The notes under the pieces are model-generated. The model was given only the letters and a program-made list of their open reading frames with translations. It had not been told where the DNA came from and did not search any database. From the NCBI GenBank assembly GCA_965246795.1, contig CBDFFN010000012.1, positions 124,001 to 188,000 of the forward strand: 64,000 bases of DNA, in the 5' to 3' direction. Below are positions 1 to 7,268 of this stretch, piece after piece. A program made the translations under genes and the position numbers. Origin of the DNA: JAJXWB01 sp965246795 (GTDB taxonomy: Bacteria; Pseudomonadota; Alphaproteobacteria; Rhizobiales; Beijerinckiaceae). The first letter of the stretch is position 1. Each line of letters opens with the position of its first letter.

Positions 1-498
1 GCGCACCACAGCGTACTGCTGTTCGGCATGGTTTTTATGTTCCTGCTCGTGTCGATCGGTCGCGACGCTACCGATTCTTCGACGTGTATCGTCGTCGGGT
101 ACGGGCGCTGGAGCGCAACTATTACGCGCAGGTGTTCAACCCGTCGGTGGACGTCGCGCCGCAATGGGCACGCGCGCTCGGCGACGATCTCCAGCGGCCG
201 AACTTCGTCATCAGCCACCCGCAGGCTTTGTCGCGCCGGCTGAAGCGCAGCTACATCTGGATGTTCCGGGCTGTTGCTGGCGGCGTGGCTTATCAAGATT
301 TCGACCGGCACGACCCCGGTCGTCGGCACCGCGACCGAGAATGTCAGCCGCGTTTGGTACGCCGGCGCCGATATCGGCGTGGTGCCGGGGTATGTCTTGA
401 TGACCGCCGTGGCCGTCTTCTACGGCTGGCTCATTCACATCGCGTACGTCCGCTATCGCGTGCGGTCCGACATGGACGACGGAGTTGTGCACGTCTGA
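1..498 (+). pseudogene. DUF2270 integral membrane protein, 3' part, with two compensating frame breaks
   Basis: The protein can be read only by changing frame twice. Frame 1 gives a membrane segment (LLFGMVFMFLLVSI) to about base 57. Frame 3 then gives a conserved stretch including RFFDVYRRRVRALERNYYAQ and LSRRLKRSYIWMF to base 269. Frame 1 resumes at 271 with LLLAAWLIKIS and runs to the TGA at 496-498, through a second membrane segment. The order of these pieces fits my recollection of DUF2270 proteins: paired membrane helices around a charged, Arg-rich segment. One base seems lost near 57-65 and one gained near 267-270, so the frame is restored. The gene starts outside the window. It may be a real pseudogene or contain two sequencing errors. 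The family's function is unknown. Confidence 0.6.
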
Positions 499-520
499 TT
501 TCGCGAGCGCCCGGGCTCGC

Positions 521-575
521 TGGTCACCGGCTGTCCCCAGCCGACTGGGAAGGCCCGCCGCAGGGACATGCCGGC
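521..575 (+). promoter_or_regulatory. Possible eroded cobalamin-riboswitch-like element (weak)
   Basis: The segment holds, in order, CGGCTGTCCCC, CCGACTGGGAAGGC and CAGGGACATGCCGGC. These resemble the 3' core blocks of B12 riboswitches as I remember them. CCGGC at 527-531 can pair with GCCGG at 570-574, and GGCTG/CAGCC forms a small inner stem. The 5' half of a normal element is missing and the usual spacing is compressed. The segment also lies upstream of the likely nrdJ promoter rather than in its leader. The link to B12-dependent NrdJ is attractive but this is probably a remnant or a coincidence. Confidence 0.15.
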
Positions 576-606
576 TTTTCCCCGCTCTTCTCCACCGGGC
601 CAATTC

Positions 607-654
607 GCACTATATATAGCGCACGGCCAGTGCGGGATCTCTACATCTTGACAC
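607..654 (+). promoter_or_regulatory. Pair of NrdR boxes upstream of nrdJ
   Basis: Box 1 at 607-622 reads gcACTATATATAGcgc and is close to the NrdR-box consensus, a palindrome around CTATATATAG. A weaker second box at 639-654, ctctACATCTTGacac, starts 32 bases after the first. Paired boxes about three helical turns apart are the normal arrangement for NrdR, the ATP/dATP-sensing repressor of ribonucleotide reductase genes. Box 2 overlaps a consensus -35 hexamer, so binding would block RNA polymerase. The next gene is nrdJ, which fits. Confidence 0.65.
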
Positions 655-676
655 CTTTTTTCCAAAGAGGTGCTCG
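648..676 (+). promoter_or_regulatory. Putative sigma-70 promoter of nrdJ
   Basis: A perfect TTGACA at 648-653 is followed, after 17 bases, by TGCTCG, a poor -10 match. A strong -35 with a degenerate -10 is common in alphaproteobacteria. The -35 lies inside the second NrdR box. The leader to the nrdJ start would be about 70 bases. Confidence 0.4.
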
Positions 677-751
677 AATCAGTTGCGGTCGGACCCCAGA
701 CTCGCCGAACGTGACCGAGGTTTCCAACTGACTTTTCAGGACATACGGCGC

Positions 752-3700
752 ATGCGGATCGAGCGGCACTACACGAAGGTTGGCCAGTCTCCCTATGCGG
801 GGATCGAGTTCCGCACGACCAAATCCGAGATCAAGAATCCTGACGGCTCGATCGTCTTCTCGCTCGACGGCATCGAAGTGCCGGCTGCCTGGAGCCAGGT
901 CGCGGCCGACGTTTTGGCGCAGAAATACTTCCGCAAAGCCGGCGTCCCCGCGCGGCTGAAGCGCGTCGAGGAAAACGACGTTCCGTCGTTCCTGTGGCGC
1001 TCGATTGCCGATGATGCGGCCCTCGTCGCGCTTCCGGAAAGCGAGCGTAAGGCGTCCGAGACGACGGCAACGCAAGTCTTCGACCGCCTCGCCGGGGCCT
1101 GGGCCTATTGGGGCTGGAAGGGCGGCTATTTCGACACCGACGCCGATGCGCAGGCCTTCTTCGACGAAATGCGCTTCATGCTCGCGTCGCAGATCGCAGC
1201 GCCCAACTCGCCGCAATGGTTCAACACTGGCCTGCACTGGGCCTATGGCATCGATGGCCCGAGCCAAGGCCATTTCTACGTCGACTACCAGAGCGGCGAA
1301 CTGACGGCGTCGCGGTCGAGCTACGAGCATCCGCAGCCGCACGCCTGCTTCATCCAGTCCGTCTCCGACGACCTCGTGAACGAGGGCGGCATCATGGACC
1401 TGTGGGTGCGCGAGGCGCGCCTGTTCAAATACGGATCCGGCACCGGCTCCAACTTTTCGAAGCTGCGCGGCGAGAACGAAAAGCTGTCCGGCGGCGGACG
1501 TTCGTCGGGCCTCATGTCGTTCCTGAAAATCGGCGATCGCGCGGCGGGCGCCATCAAGTCCGGCGGCACGACACGACGTGCGGCGAAGATGGTCGTTGTC
1601 GACATCGATCATCCCGACGTCGAGACCTTCATCGACTGGAAGGTGCGCGAGGAAGAGAAGGTCGCGGCGCTCGTCACCGGCTCGAAGACGGTGAAGAAGC
1701 ATCTGAAAGCGATCATGCGCGCCTGCGTGAATTGCGAAGGCGAAGGCGACGACTGCTTCAACCCTGAGAAGAACCCGGCGCTGAAGCGCGAAATTCGTCT
1801 CGCGCGCCGCGCGGAACTCCCCGACAATTACATCAAGCGCGTGATGCAGTTCGCGAAACAGGGTTATCGCGACATCACGTTCGACACCTACGACACGGAT
1901 TGGGATTCGGAGGCATACCTGACCGTCTCCGGCCAGAACTCCAACAATTCGATCCGCGTCACGGACGAATTTCTCCGCGCCGTCGAAGGCGACGAGAACT
2001 GGGACCTCACGCGTCGCCTCGACGGCAAGCCGCACAAGACTCTGAAGGCCCGCGATCTCTGGGAGAAGGTTGGCTATTCCGCCTGGGCGTCGGCCGACCC
2101 CGGCATCCAGTTTCACACGACGATCAACGACTGGCACACCTGCCCCGTCGCCGGCCCGATCAACGCGTCGAATCCGTGCTCGGAATACATGTTCCTCGAC
2201 GACACCGCCTGCAATCTCGCGTCGTTGAACCTGCTGCAGTTTCGTCGCGTCGATGCAGCCGGCAAGAGCATCTTCGACGTCGAGGCGTATGAGCATGCGG
2301 TTCGGCTGTGGACCATCGTACTCGAGATCTCGGTGCTGATGGCGCAGTTCCCATCGAAGGAAATCGCGCAGCGCTCGTTCGACTACCGCACGCTGGGCCT
2401 CGGCTACGCGAACGTCGGCGGCTATCTCATGTCGGCCGGCATCTCCTACGATTCCGATGCGGGCCGCGCCTTCTGCGGCGCGATGTCGGCGATCATGACC
2501 GGCATCGCGTACCGCACGTCGGCGGAAATGGCCGCGAGCCGCGGCACGTTCGTCGATTATCCCCGCAATCGCGAGGCGATGCTGCGCGTGATGCGCAACC
2601 ACCGCCGCGCCGCTTATGGCGAGGCCGAGGGTTATGAGGCGCTCGCCGTCGCGCCGGTGCCGCTCGACCATGCCGCCTGCCCGCAAGCGAACTTGATCGA
2701 TCACGCCAAGCGCGCCTGGGACGAGGCGCTGAAGCTCGGCGAGACACACGGCTATCGTAACGCGCAGACGACATGCATCGCGCCGACCGGCACGATCGGC
2801 CTTGTGATGGATTGCGATACGACCGGCATCGAGCCGGACTTCGCACTGGTGAAGTTCAAGAAGCTCGCCGGCGGCGGCTACTTCAAGATCATCAACCGTG
2901 CGGTGCCGGAGGCGCTGCGCACACTCGGCTACCGCGAAGCGGACATTGCCGAGATCGAGGCCTTTGCGCTCGGTCACGCATCCCTGGCGCAGGCGCCGGC
3001 GATCAACACTGCGACTCTTCGCGCGCGCGGCTTTACCGAAGAGGCACTGGCGAAAGTGGAAGGCGCGCTGAAGAGCGCCTTCGACATCAAGTTCGTCTTC
3101 AACAAGTGGACGCTCGGTCCCGACTTCCTCACGGGCGCGCTGAAGATCCCCGCAGCGGACCTCGAAGAGCCGACGTTCGATCTGCTGACGAAACTTGGCT
3201 TCACCAAAGCCGACATCGAGGCCGCCAACATCCATGTCTGCGGTGCGATGACGCTTGAAGGCGCGCCACATCTGAAGGTTGAACATTATCCGGTGTTCGA
3301 TTGCGCCAACCCCTGCGGGCGCACGGGCAAGCGCTATCTCTCGGTCGAGAGCCACATCCGCATGATGGCGGCAGCGCAACCCTTCGTCTCCGGCGCAATC
3401 TCGAAGACGATCAACATGCCGAACGACGCGAGCGTCGAGGATTGCAAGGAGAGCTACATGCTCTCCTGGCGGCTCGCGCTGAAGGCCAACGCACTCTACC
3501 GCGACGGCTCAAAGCTGTCGCAACCGCTGAACTCGCAACTGATCGAAGACGAGAGCGACGACGCGGAAGATGCGATCGCTGATCTCATCGCGTCGAATGC
3601 ACCCGCGCGCGCTGCTGCGGTGGCGGAACGCATCGTCGAACGCGTGATTGAACGCGTACAGGTGACGCGCGAGCGCGAAAAACTGCCCGGCCGCCGCAAG

Positions 3701-4480
3701 GGCTATACGCAGAAAGCCGTCGTCGGCGGCCACAAGGTCTATCTCCGCACCGGCGAATATAACGATGGCCGCATCGGCGAAATATTTATCGACATGCACA
3801 AGGAGGGCGCCGCCTTCCGAAGCCTGATGAACAACTTTGCCATCGCGATCTCGCTCGGTCTGCAATACGGCGTGCCGCTCGAAGAATACGTCGACGCCTT
3901 CACTTTTACGCGGTTCGAGCCGGCGGGACTGGTGCAGGGCAACGACGCGATCAAGAACGCGACGTCGATCCTCGACTATGTCTTCCGCGAGTTGGCCGTG
4001 TCCTACATCGGTCGCAACGATCTCGCGCACGTGCAGCCTGAAGACATGGCTTTCGATGCGTTGGGCGGCGGCGAGGACGAGGGCAAAGCGCCCGTGCGTC
4101 CTGCGGCGCCGAGCCAGGTGTCGAAAGGCCTCATCCGCTCGCGCGACAACCTCACTCTGCTCGCGGGCGGGAATGGTCCGAACGGCGCACCGATCGTCGA
4201 TGCGCGCTCGTCGTCCGTCGTGACTGCCTTCGGCACGCAGGGCGCAACGGCGCTGAAGCATGACATCGCCGTCGAGGTTGCTGAAGCGGCGCGGCACGAG
4301 ACCGACCGTCTCGCGTGGAGTGCACCGAGCCCGGCGATGGCCGTCGCCGAGAAACGCGCCGAAGCGCGGATGAAGGGCTACGTCGGCGAGGCGTGCCCGG
4401 AGTGCGCGAACTTCACGCTCGTGCGAAACGGCACGTGTCTGAAGTGCGACACGTGCGGCAGCACGACGGGGTGTAGTTAA
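752..4480 (+). CDS. nrdJ: Vitamin B12-dependent (class II) ribonucleoside-diphosphate reductase
   Basis: Reduces ribonucleotides to deoxyribonucleotides using adenosylcobalamin to make the thiyl radical, so it works with or without oxygen. At 1242 residues it has the length of the long alphaproteobacterial NrdJ. Family landmarks include NSPQWFNTGL near the N-terminus, ASNPCSEYMFLDD (substrate/catalytic region), ACPQANL and CIAPTGTIGLVMDCDTTGIEPDF in the barrel. The C-terminal tail has paired cysteines (CPECANFTLV, CLKCDTCGSTTGC), typical of the zinc/redox-active tail that re-reduces the active site. The ATG at 752 was chosen because the conserved protein begins there (MRIERHYTKVG); the frame stays open upstream to 683 without conservation. 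Two NrdR boxes precede it. Confidence 0.96.
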   Translation: MRIERHYTKVGQSPYAGIEFRTTKSEIKNPDGSIVFSLDGIEVPAAWSQVAADVLAQKYFRKAGVPARLKRVEENDVPSFLWRSIADDAALVALPESERKASETTATQVFDRLAGAWAYWGWKGGYFDTDADAQAFFDEMRFMLASQIAAPNSPQWFNTGLHWAYGIDGPSQGHFYVDYQSGELTASRSSYEHPQPHACFIQSVSDDLVNEGGIMDLWVREARLFKYGSGTGSNFSKLRGENEKLSGGGRSSGLMSFLKIGDRAAGAIKSGGTTRRAAKMVVVDIDHPDVETFIDWKVREEEKVAALVTGSKTVKKHLKAIMRACVNCEGEGDDCFNPEKNPALKREIRLARRAELPDNYIKRVMQFAKQGYRDITFDTYDTDWDSEAYLTVSGQNSNNSIRVTDEFLRAVEGDENWDLTRRLDGKPHKTLKARDLWEKVGYSAWASADPGIQFHTTINDWHTCPVAGPINASNPCSEYMFLDDTACNLASLNLLQFRRVDAAGKSIFDVEAYEHAVRLWTIVLEISVLMAQFPSKEIAQRSFDYRTLGLGYANVGGYLMSAGISYDSDAGRAFCGAMSAIMTGIAYRTSAEMAASRGTFVDYPRNREAMLRVMRNHRRAAYGEAEGYEALAVAPVPLDHAACPQANLIDHAKRAWDEALKLGETHGYRNAQTTCIAPTGTIGLVMDCDTTGIEPDFALVKFKKLAGGGYFKIINRAVPEALRTLGYREADIAEIEAFALGHASLAQAPAINTATLRARGFTEEALAKVEGALKSAFDIKFVFNKWTLGPDFLTGALKIPAADLEEPTFDLLTKLGFTKADIEAANIHVCGAMTLEGAPHLKVEHYPVFDCANPCGRTGKRYLSVESHIRMMAAAQPFVSGAISKTINMPNDASVEDCKESYMLSWRLALKANALYRDGSKLSQPLNSQLIEDESDDAEDAIADLIASNAPARAAAVAERIVERVIERVQVTREREKLPGRRKGYTQKAVVGGHKVYLRTGEYNDGRIGEIFIDMHKEGAAFRSLMNNFAIAISLGLQYGVPLEEYVDAFTFTRFEPAGLVQGNDAIKNATSILDYVFRELAVSYIGRNDLAHVQPEDMAFDALGGGEDEGKAPVRPAAPSQVSKGLIRSRDNLTLLAGGNGPNGAPIVDARSSSVVTAFGTQGATALKHDIAVEVAEAARHETDRLAWSAPSPAMAVAEKRAEARMKGYVGEACPECANFTLVRNGTCLKCDTCGSTTGCS

Positions 4481-4494
4481 AAGGCACGGCTTCC

Positions 4495-4551
4495 CCTTCT
4501 CCCGTTTACGGGAGAAGGTGTCATGCGCAGCATGACGGATGAGGGGAGCCG
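4495..4551 (+). repeat. Left two-hairpin palindromic repeat flanking the DUF559 gene
   Basis: First hairpin: CCTTCTCCCG (4495-4504), loop TTTA, CGGGAGAAGG (4509-4518). Second: GTCATGC (4520-4526), loop GCA, GCATGAC (4530-4536). The unit ends in CGGATGAGGGGAGCCG, which runs to the base before the GTG start of the DUF559 gene. A mirror-image copy closes the gene at 4900-4961. The first hairpin lies 14 bases after the nrdJ stop and might slow transcription, but it has no T-run, so it is not a standard terminator. Confidence 0.85.
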
Positions 4552-4926
4552 GTGCGGGAACATACGCCGGACATATCGTTTCAGCGTGCGCGCGATCTGC
4601 GGCATCGGATGACGAATGCCGAGGGGATCCTCTGGCGCGAGTTGCGCGGTCGGAAGTTTGCTGGCGTGAAGTTTCGACGCCAGGTGCCGATCGGCCCGTA
4701 CATGGCCGACTTTGCCTGCGTGGCGCGCAAGCTGATTGTGGAGTGCGACGGTCGCCCACACGACGGTGAAGAGCAAAAGACGCATGATGCCGCGCGAGAC
4801 GCGTGGTTCGTCGAACAGGGCTGGCGCGTATTGCGCATTCGGAACGATCTGATTCTTGGCGGAAGCCTTCGAATGCTGGACAACATCAAACAGGCGTTGC
4901 GGCTCCCCTCATCCGACCCTCGCTGA
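4552..4926 (+). CDS. DUF559 (Vsr-like) endonuclease-domain protein
   Basis: This 124-residue protein matches the DUF559 family, a PD-(D/E)xK fold related to very-short-patch-repair endonucleases. Expected metal-site residues are present: D53 in MADFACVARK and E64/D66 in LIVECDGRPH. The N-terminal RARDLRHRMTNAEGILWREL and the C-terminal WRVLRIRNDLIL are also typical. The gene occupies exactly the space between two inverted copies of a two-hairpin repeat. It starts with GTG at the inner edge of the left copy, and its last residues (LPSSDPR) and TGA are encoded inside the right copy. This suggests gene and repeats move or spread as one unit. The cellular role of the family is not established. 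Confidence 0.85.
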   Translation: MREHTPDISFQRARDLRHRMTNAEGILWRELRGRKFAGVKFRRQVPIGPYMADFACVARKLIVECDGRPHDGEEQKTHDAARDAWFVEQGWRVLRIRNDLILGGSLRMLDNIKQALRLPSSDPR

Positions 4927-4961
4927 CGCGAGGGCCACCTTCTCCCGCAGGCGGGAGAAGG
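4900..4961 (-). repeat. Right two-hairpin palindromic repeat (inverted copy)
   Basis: Read on the minus strand it has the order of the left copy: CCTTCTCCCGC/GCGGGAGAAGG (arms 4951-4961 and 4938-4948, loop of 2), then CCCTCGC/GCGAGGG (4917-4923 and 4928-4934, loop of 4), then CGGATGAGGGGAGCCG (4900-4915). The second hairpin differs in sequence from the left one but is equally paired, so structure is kept while sequence changes. The stop codon of the DUF559 gene lies in this hairpin's loop. Confidence 0.85.
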
Positions 4962-4962
4962 A

Positions 4963-5973
4963 TCACCCCTCTCCCAAAAACCTCAGCACGCTCGCGTTAA
5001 ACCTCTCCGTCGCCTCGAGATGGATGAGGTGGCCGACGCCCTCGAAAATCTCGACCTTCGCTCGCGTCATCGTCTTCGCCACCTCGACTGCGCGCTCGGC
5101 GACATGCCCCATCTTCTCGCGCAGTTCCGGCGGCGCAAAACCTTTGCCCGGTGCGGTGCGATCGCGCGTGCCGGCCATCAGCACCACAGGCTTGTCGACC
5201 AGCGGCAACTCGTGCACCACCGGCTGTCCCCACATCGCGTAGTAGGACGACACGAACGACGCGACCCATCGCGGAAATTCCGCACCACCCTTCATACGCT
5301 CGCGGATGTCGACAAACGGCTGCACCTTTTCGGGCGGCAGCGTCAGCCCGTAAGTGTCGTAGAGCTGCTTGAGATAGGCGGGCCCAGACAGCTCGCTTTC
5401 CTGCTTCAGCAAGCGCTCGCGCGGCACCGGCGGCACGGTGAAGCGATAATCCTCCAACCCCACCGGCGCATACATCACGAGCTTGTTCACGCGTTGTGGA
5501 AATGTGCGCGTAAAACGCACGCCCGCCATGTTGCCCATGGAATGCGCGATGACATCGACCTGTGCGAGCCCGAGCTTCTCGAGCAGCGCGTCCATATTGC
5601 TCGCCATCGTGTCGAAGCTGACGGGCACATCGTCAAATTTCGACGACTTGCCGAAATTGATCTGGTCCGGCGCGATGACGCGATAGCCTGCTCCCGTTAG
5701 CGCGCGGATTAGCGGCTCAAAATAAGACGCAGGAAAGTTGCGGCCGTGAAACAGCAGCACCGCGCGGCCGTTCGGCGTCGCCGTTGCTGCGACATCCATA
5801 TAGGCCAGCCGCGCCGGATGATTGCCGGCCTGCACGTCGAGGTAGTTAACGGCGAAGGGGTAGGCATAGCCTTCGAGCGCGATGCCGAGCGGTTCCTGCG
5901 CGCGGGCGGGCGCGGCGACTGCCAGCATCGCGACGGAGATCAGGACAGCGAGCAAACGGGCAGCTTTCATCAA
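4963..5973 (-). CDS. Secreted alpha/beta-fold hydrolase
   Basis: The 336-residue protein opens with a clear signal peptide (MMKAARLLAVLISVAMLAVA, cleavage near ARAQ), so it is probably periplasmic. The core is an alpha/beta hydrolase: LLFHGRNFPASYF gives the oxyanion-hole region, VDVIAHSMGNMAG holds the nucleophile elbow with Ser in HSMGN, VLMAGTRDRTAPG supplies the likely acid Asp, and FEGVGHLIHLEA the catalytic His. The substrate cannot be told from sequence. It is divergent from the HIT gene and has no obvious partner. A second Met directly follows the first, so the true start could be one codon later. Confidence 0.88.
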   Translation of the reverse strand: MMKAARLLAVLISVAMLAVAAPARAQEPLGIALEGYAYPFAVNYLDVQAGNHPARLAYMDVAATATPNGRAVLLFHGRNFPASYFEPLIRALTGAGYRVIAPDQINFGKSSKFDDVPVSFDTMASNMDALLEKLGLAQVDVIAHSMGNMAGVRFTRTFPQRVNKLVMYAPVGLEDYRFTVPPVPRERLLKQESELSGPAYLKQLYDTYGLTLPPEKVQPFVDIRERMKGGAEFPRWVASFVSSYYAMWGQPVVHELPLVDKPVVLMAGTRDRTAPGKGFAPPELREKMGHVAERAVEVAKTMTRAKVEIFEGVGHLIHLEATERFNASVLRFLGEG

Positions 5974-6014
5974 GATCCCTTTTCGACGACGGACGACATG
6001 GCTAGAACTGGCGC

Positions 6015-6443
6015 ATGACCTTCGACACGCCCTACGACACGCAAAACATCTTTGCGAAAATCCTGCGCGGCGAGATACCTTCGCACAGGATCGCCGAAGA
6101 CGAAGCGGCGCTGGCTTTCATGGACATCATGCCGCGCACGGACGGCCATGTGCTCGTGATCCCGAAAGCGCCGGCTCGTAACATTTTCGACATCACGCCG
6201 GATGCGCTCGGAGCGATGCAGGCGATGGTGAAGCGCGTTGCCATTGCCGCGACAAAGGCGATGGCGTCCGATGGCGTGTCGATCTGGCAAGCGAACGAGC
6301 GAGCCGGCGGCCAGGTCGTCTTTCACTTCCACACGCATGTGCTGCCGCGCTGGGACGGCATCGAATTGCGCCACCCCGAGGGCAAGATGGCCGATCCGGA
6401 AATCCTCAAGGCGCAGGCGGAGAAGATCCGCGCGGCGCTGTAA
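6015..6443 (+). CDS. HIT-family nucleotide-binding hydrolase
   Basis: This 142-residue protein has the histidine-triad signature H104-F-H106-T-H108-V, with H106 the expected nucleophile. The family hydrolyses or transfers nucleoside monophosphates from substrates such as adenosine phosphoramidates and dinucleoside polyphosphates. The N-terminal FAKILRGEIPSHRIAED and MDIMPRTDGHVLVIPK are also characteristic. Length is normal for a cytoplasmic bacterial Hint-like protein. The stop codon is one base from an inverted repeat shared with two other sites in the window. Confidence 0.93.
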   Translation: MTFDTPYDTQNIFAKILRGEIPSHRIAEDEAALAFMDIMPRTDGHVLVIPKAPARNIFDITPDALGAMQAMVKRVAIAATKAMASDGVSIWQANERAGGQVVFHFHTHVLPRWDGIELRHPEGKMADPEILKAQAEKIRAAL

Positions 6444-6444
6444 T

Positions 6445-6510
6445 GGACCGCGAGCCTCCTGGCTCGCAACAGGCCTGCACACTCCCTGCGAGCCGGGAGG
6501 CTCGCGGTCC
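6445..6510. repeat. GGACCGCGAGCC inverted repeat, copy 1
   Basis: A 66-base element whose ends are near-perfect inverted repeats: GGACCGCGAGCCTCCTGGC at the left and GCCGGGAGGCTCGCGGTCC at the right. It fills the gap between two convergent genes (HIT stop at 6443, Crp-type gene end at 6518). Related copies lie at 35687-35745 and 63500-63570, both also between convergent gene ends. It could form a long stem in either transcript and act as a bidirectional 3'-end structure. Confidence 0.9.
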
Positions 6511-6517
6511 GGAAGCG

Positions 6518-7219
6518 TCAGGCCACTTCGCCAAGCTTATGCAATTCGTCGTGCTTGAGGATGACGATCCAGCCGTCCTCCAGTGCGACAAGACCCTTCT
6601 TCTGCATGCCGCGCAGCGCGCGGTTCACGTTCTCGCGGGAGCAGCCGATCATCGCGGCAAGATCGCCCTGCGAGTCGGATAGTTTTTGCCGCACAACGCC
6701 GTCGCTGGCTTCGTTCGCGCGTCGGTGTAGAAGCTTCGCGAGCCGCGTCGGCAGATCGACGAAGGCGATCTCGGTGATGTGTTCGTTGGAGCGGCGTAGC
6801 CGCCGGCACAAGGTCTCGACCATGCGGAGGCAGGCCGCGGGATGATCTTCCAGAAACGGAATCACGTCGCGGCGCTCGAAGGTGAGCATTTCGCAATTCG
6901 TCAGCGCCTTGACGTCGGCGGAACGGATGCCGCCGTCGAACATGGCCATTTCGCCGAGAACTTCGCCACGTTGCAGATCGCCGACGATGAGGCGCTTGCC
7001 GGCCGCCGTCATCAGGCTCACTCGCACCGTGCCCTTCATCAACAGCAGCATGCTGCCGCCTTGCGAGCCTTCCTGCATGATCATGGAGCCGGCCGAAAAG
7101 CTCTTCGCCCGCCCGAGCTTCAGAAGATCAGTGCGGGTGTCGTTGTCGAGTGCGCGGAACAGGGGCGAACGCTCTGCGATGCGTTCGAAATCGTTCTGTA
7201 GCGCGGCAATATCGACCAA
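6518..7219 (-). CDS. Crp/Fnr-family transcriptional regulator
   Basis: This 233-residue protein has an N-terminal cyclic-nucleotide-binding fold (about residues 15-135) and a C-terminal winged helix. The phosphate-binding cassette is close to consensus (GEMAMFDGGIRSADV, with Glu and Arg-Ser kept), so a cyclic nucleotide ligand is plausible. The recognition helix region reads SQGDLAAMIGCSRENVNRAL. It has no Fnr-type N-terminal cysteine cluster, so it is not an Fe-S oxygen sensor. It stands alone between a convergent HIT gene and argC. Target genes are unknown. Confidence 0.92.
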   Translation of the reverse strand: MVDIAALQNDFERIAERSPLFRALDNDTRTDLLKLGRAKSFSAGSMIMQEGSQGGSMLLLMKGTVRVSLMTAAGKRLIVGDLQRGEVLGEMAMFDGGIRSADVKALTNCEMLTFERRDVIPFLEDHPAACLRMVETLCRRLRRSNEHITEIAFVDLPTRLAKLLHRRANEASDGVVRQKLSDSQGDLAAMIGCSRENVNRALRGMQKKGLVALEDGWIVILKHDELHKLGEVA

Positions 7220-7268
7220 GATCCCCTCCGCTCGTAAAGCGCGAGCATAGGAGGGATTTCGCCTGTAG

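Noticed and set aside
610..619. CTATATATAG considered as a -10 promoter element.
   Set aside because: It is the palindromic core of an NrdR box, with a partner 32 bases on and a consensus -35 further downstream.
641..3379. A 912-residue open frame on the minus strand opposite nrdJ.
   Set aside because: It is antisense to a clearly conserved coding sequence, is rich in Arg/Ala/His as expected of a shadow frame in GC-rich DNA, and matches no family.
4495..4518. The CCTTCTCCCG hairpin considered as a simple nrdJ terminator.
   Set aside because: It has no T-run, and the same hairpin recurs in mirror image on the other side of the DUF559 gene, so it belongs to a repeat unit.
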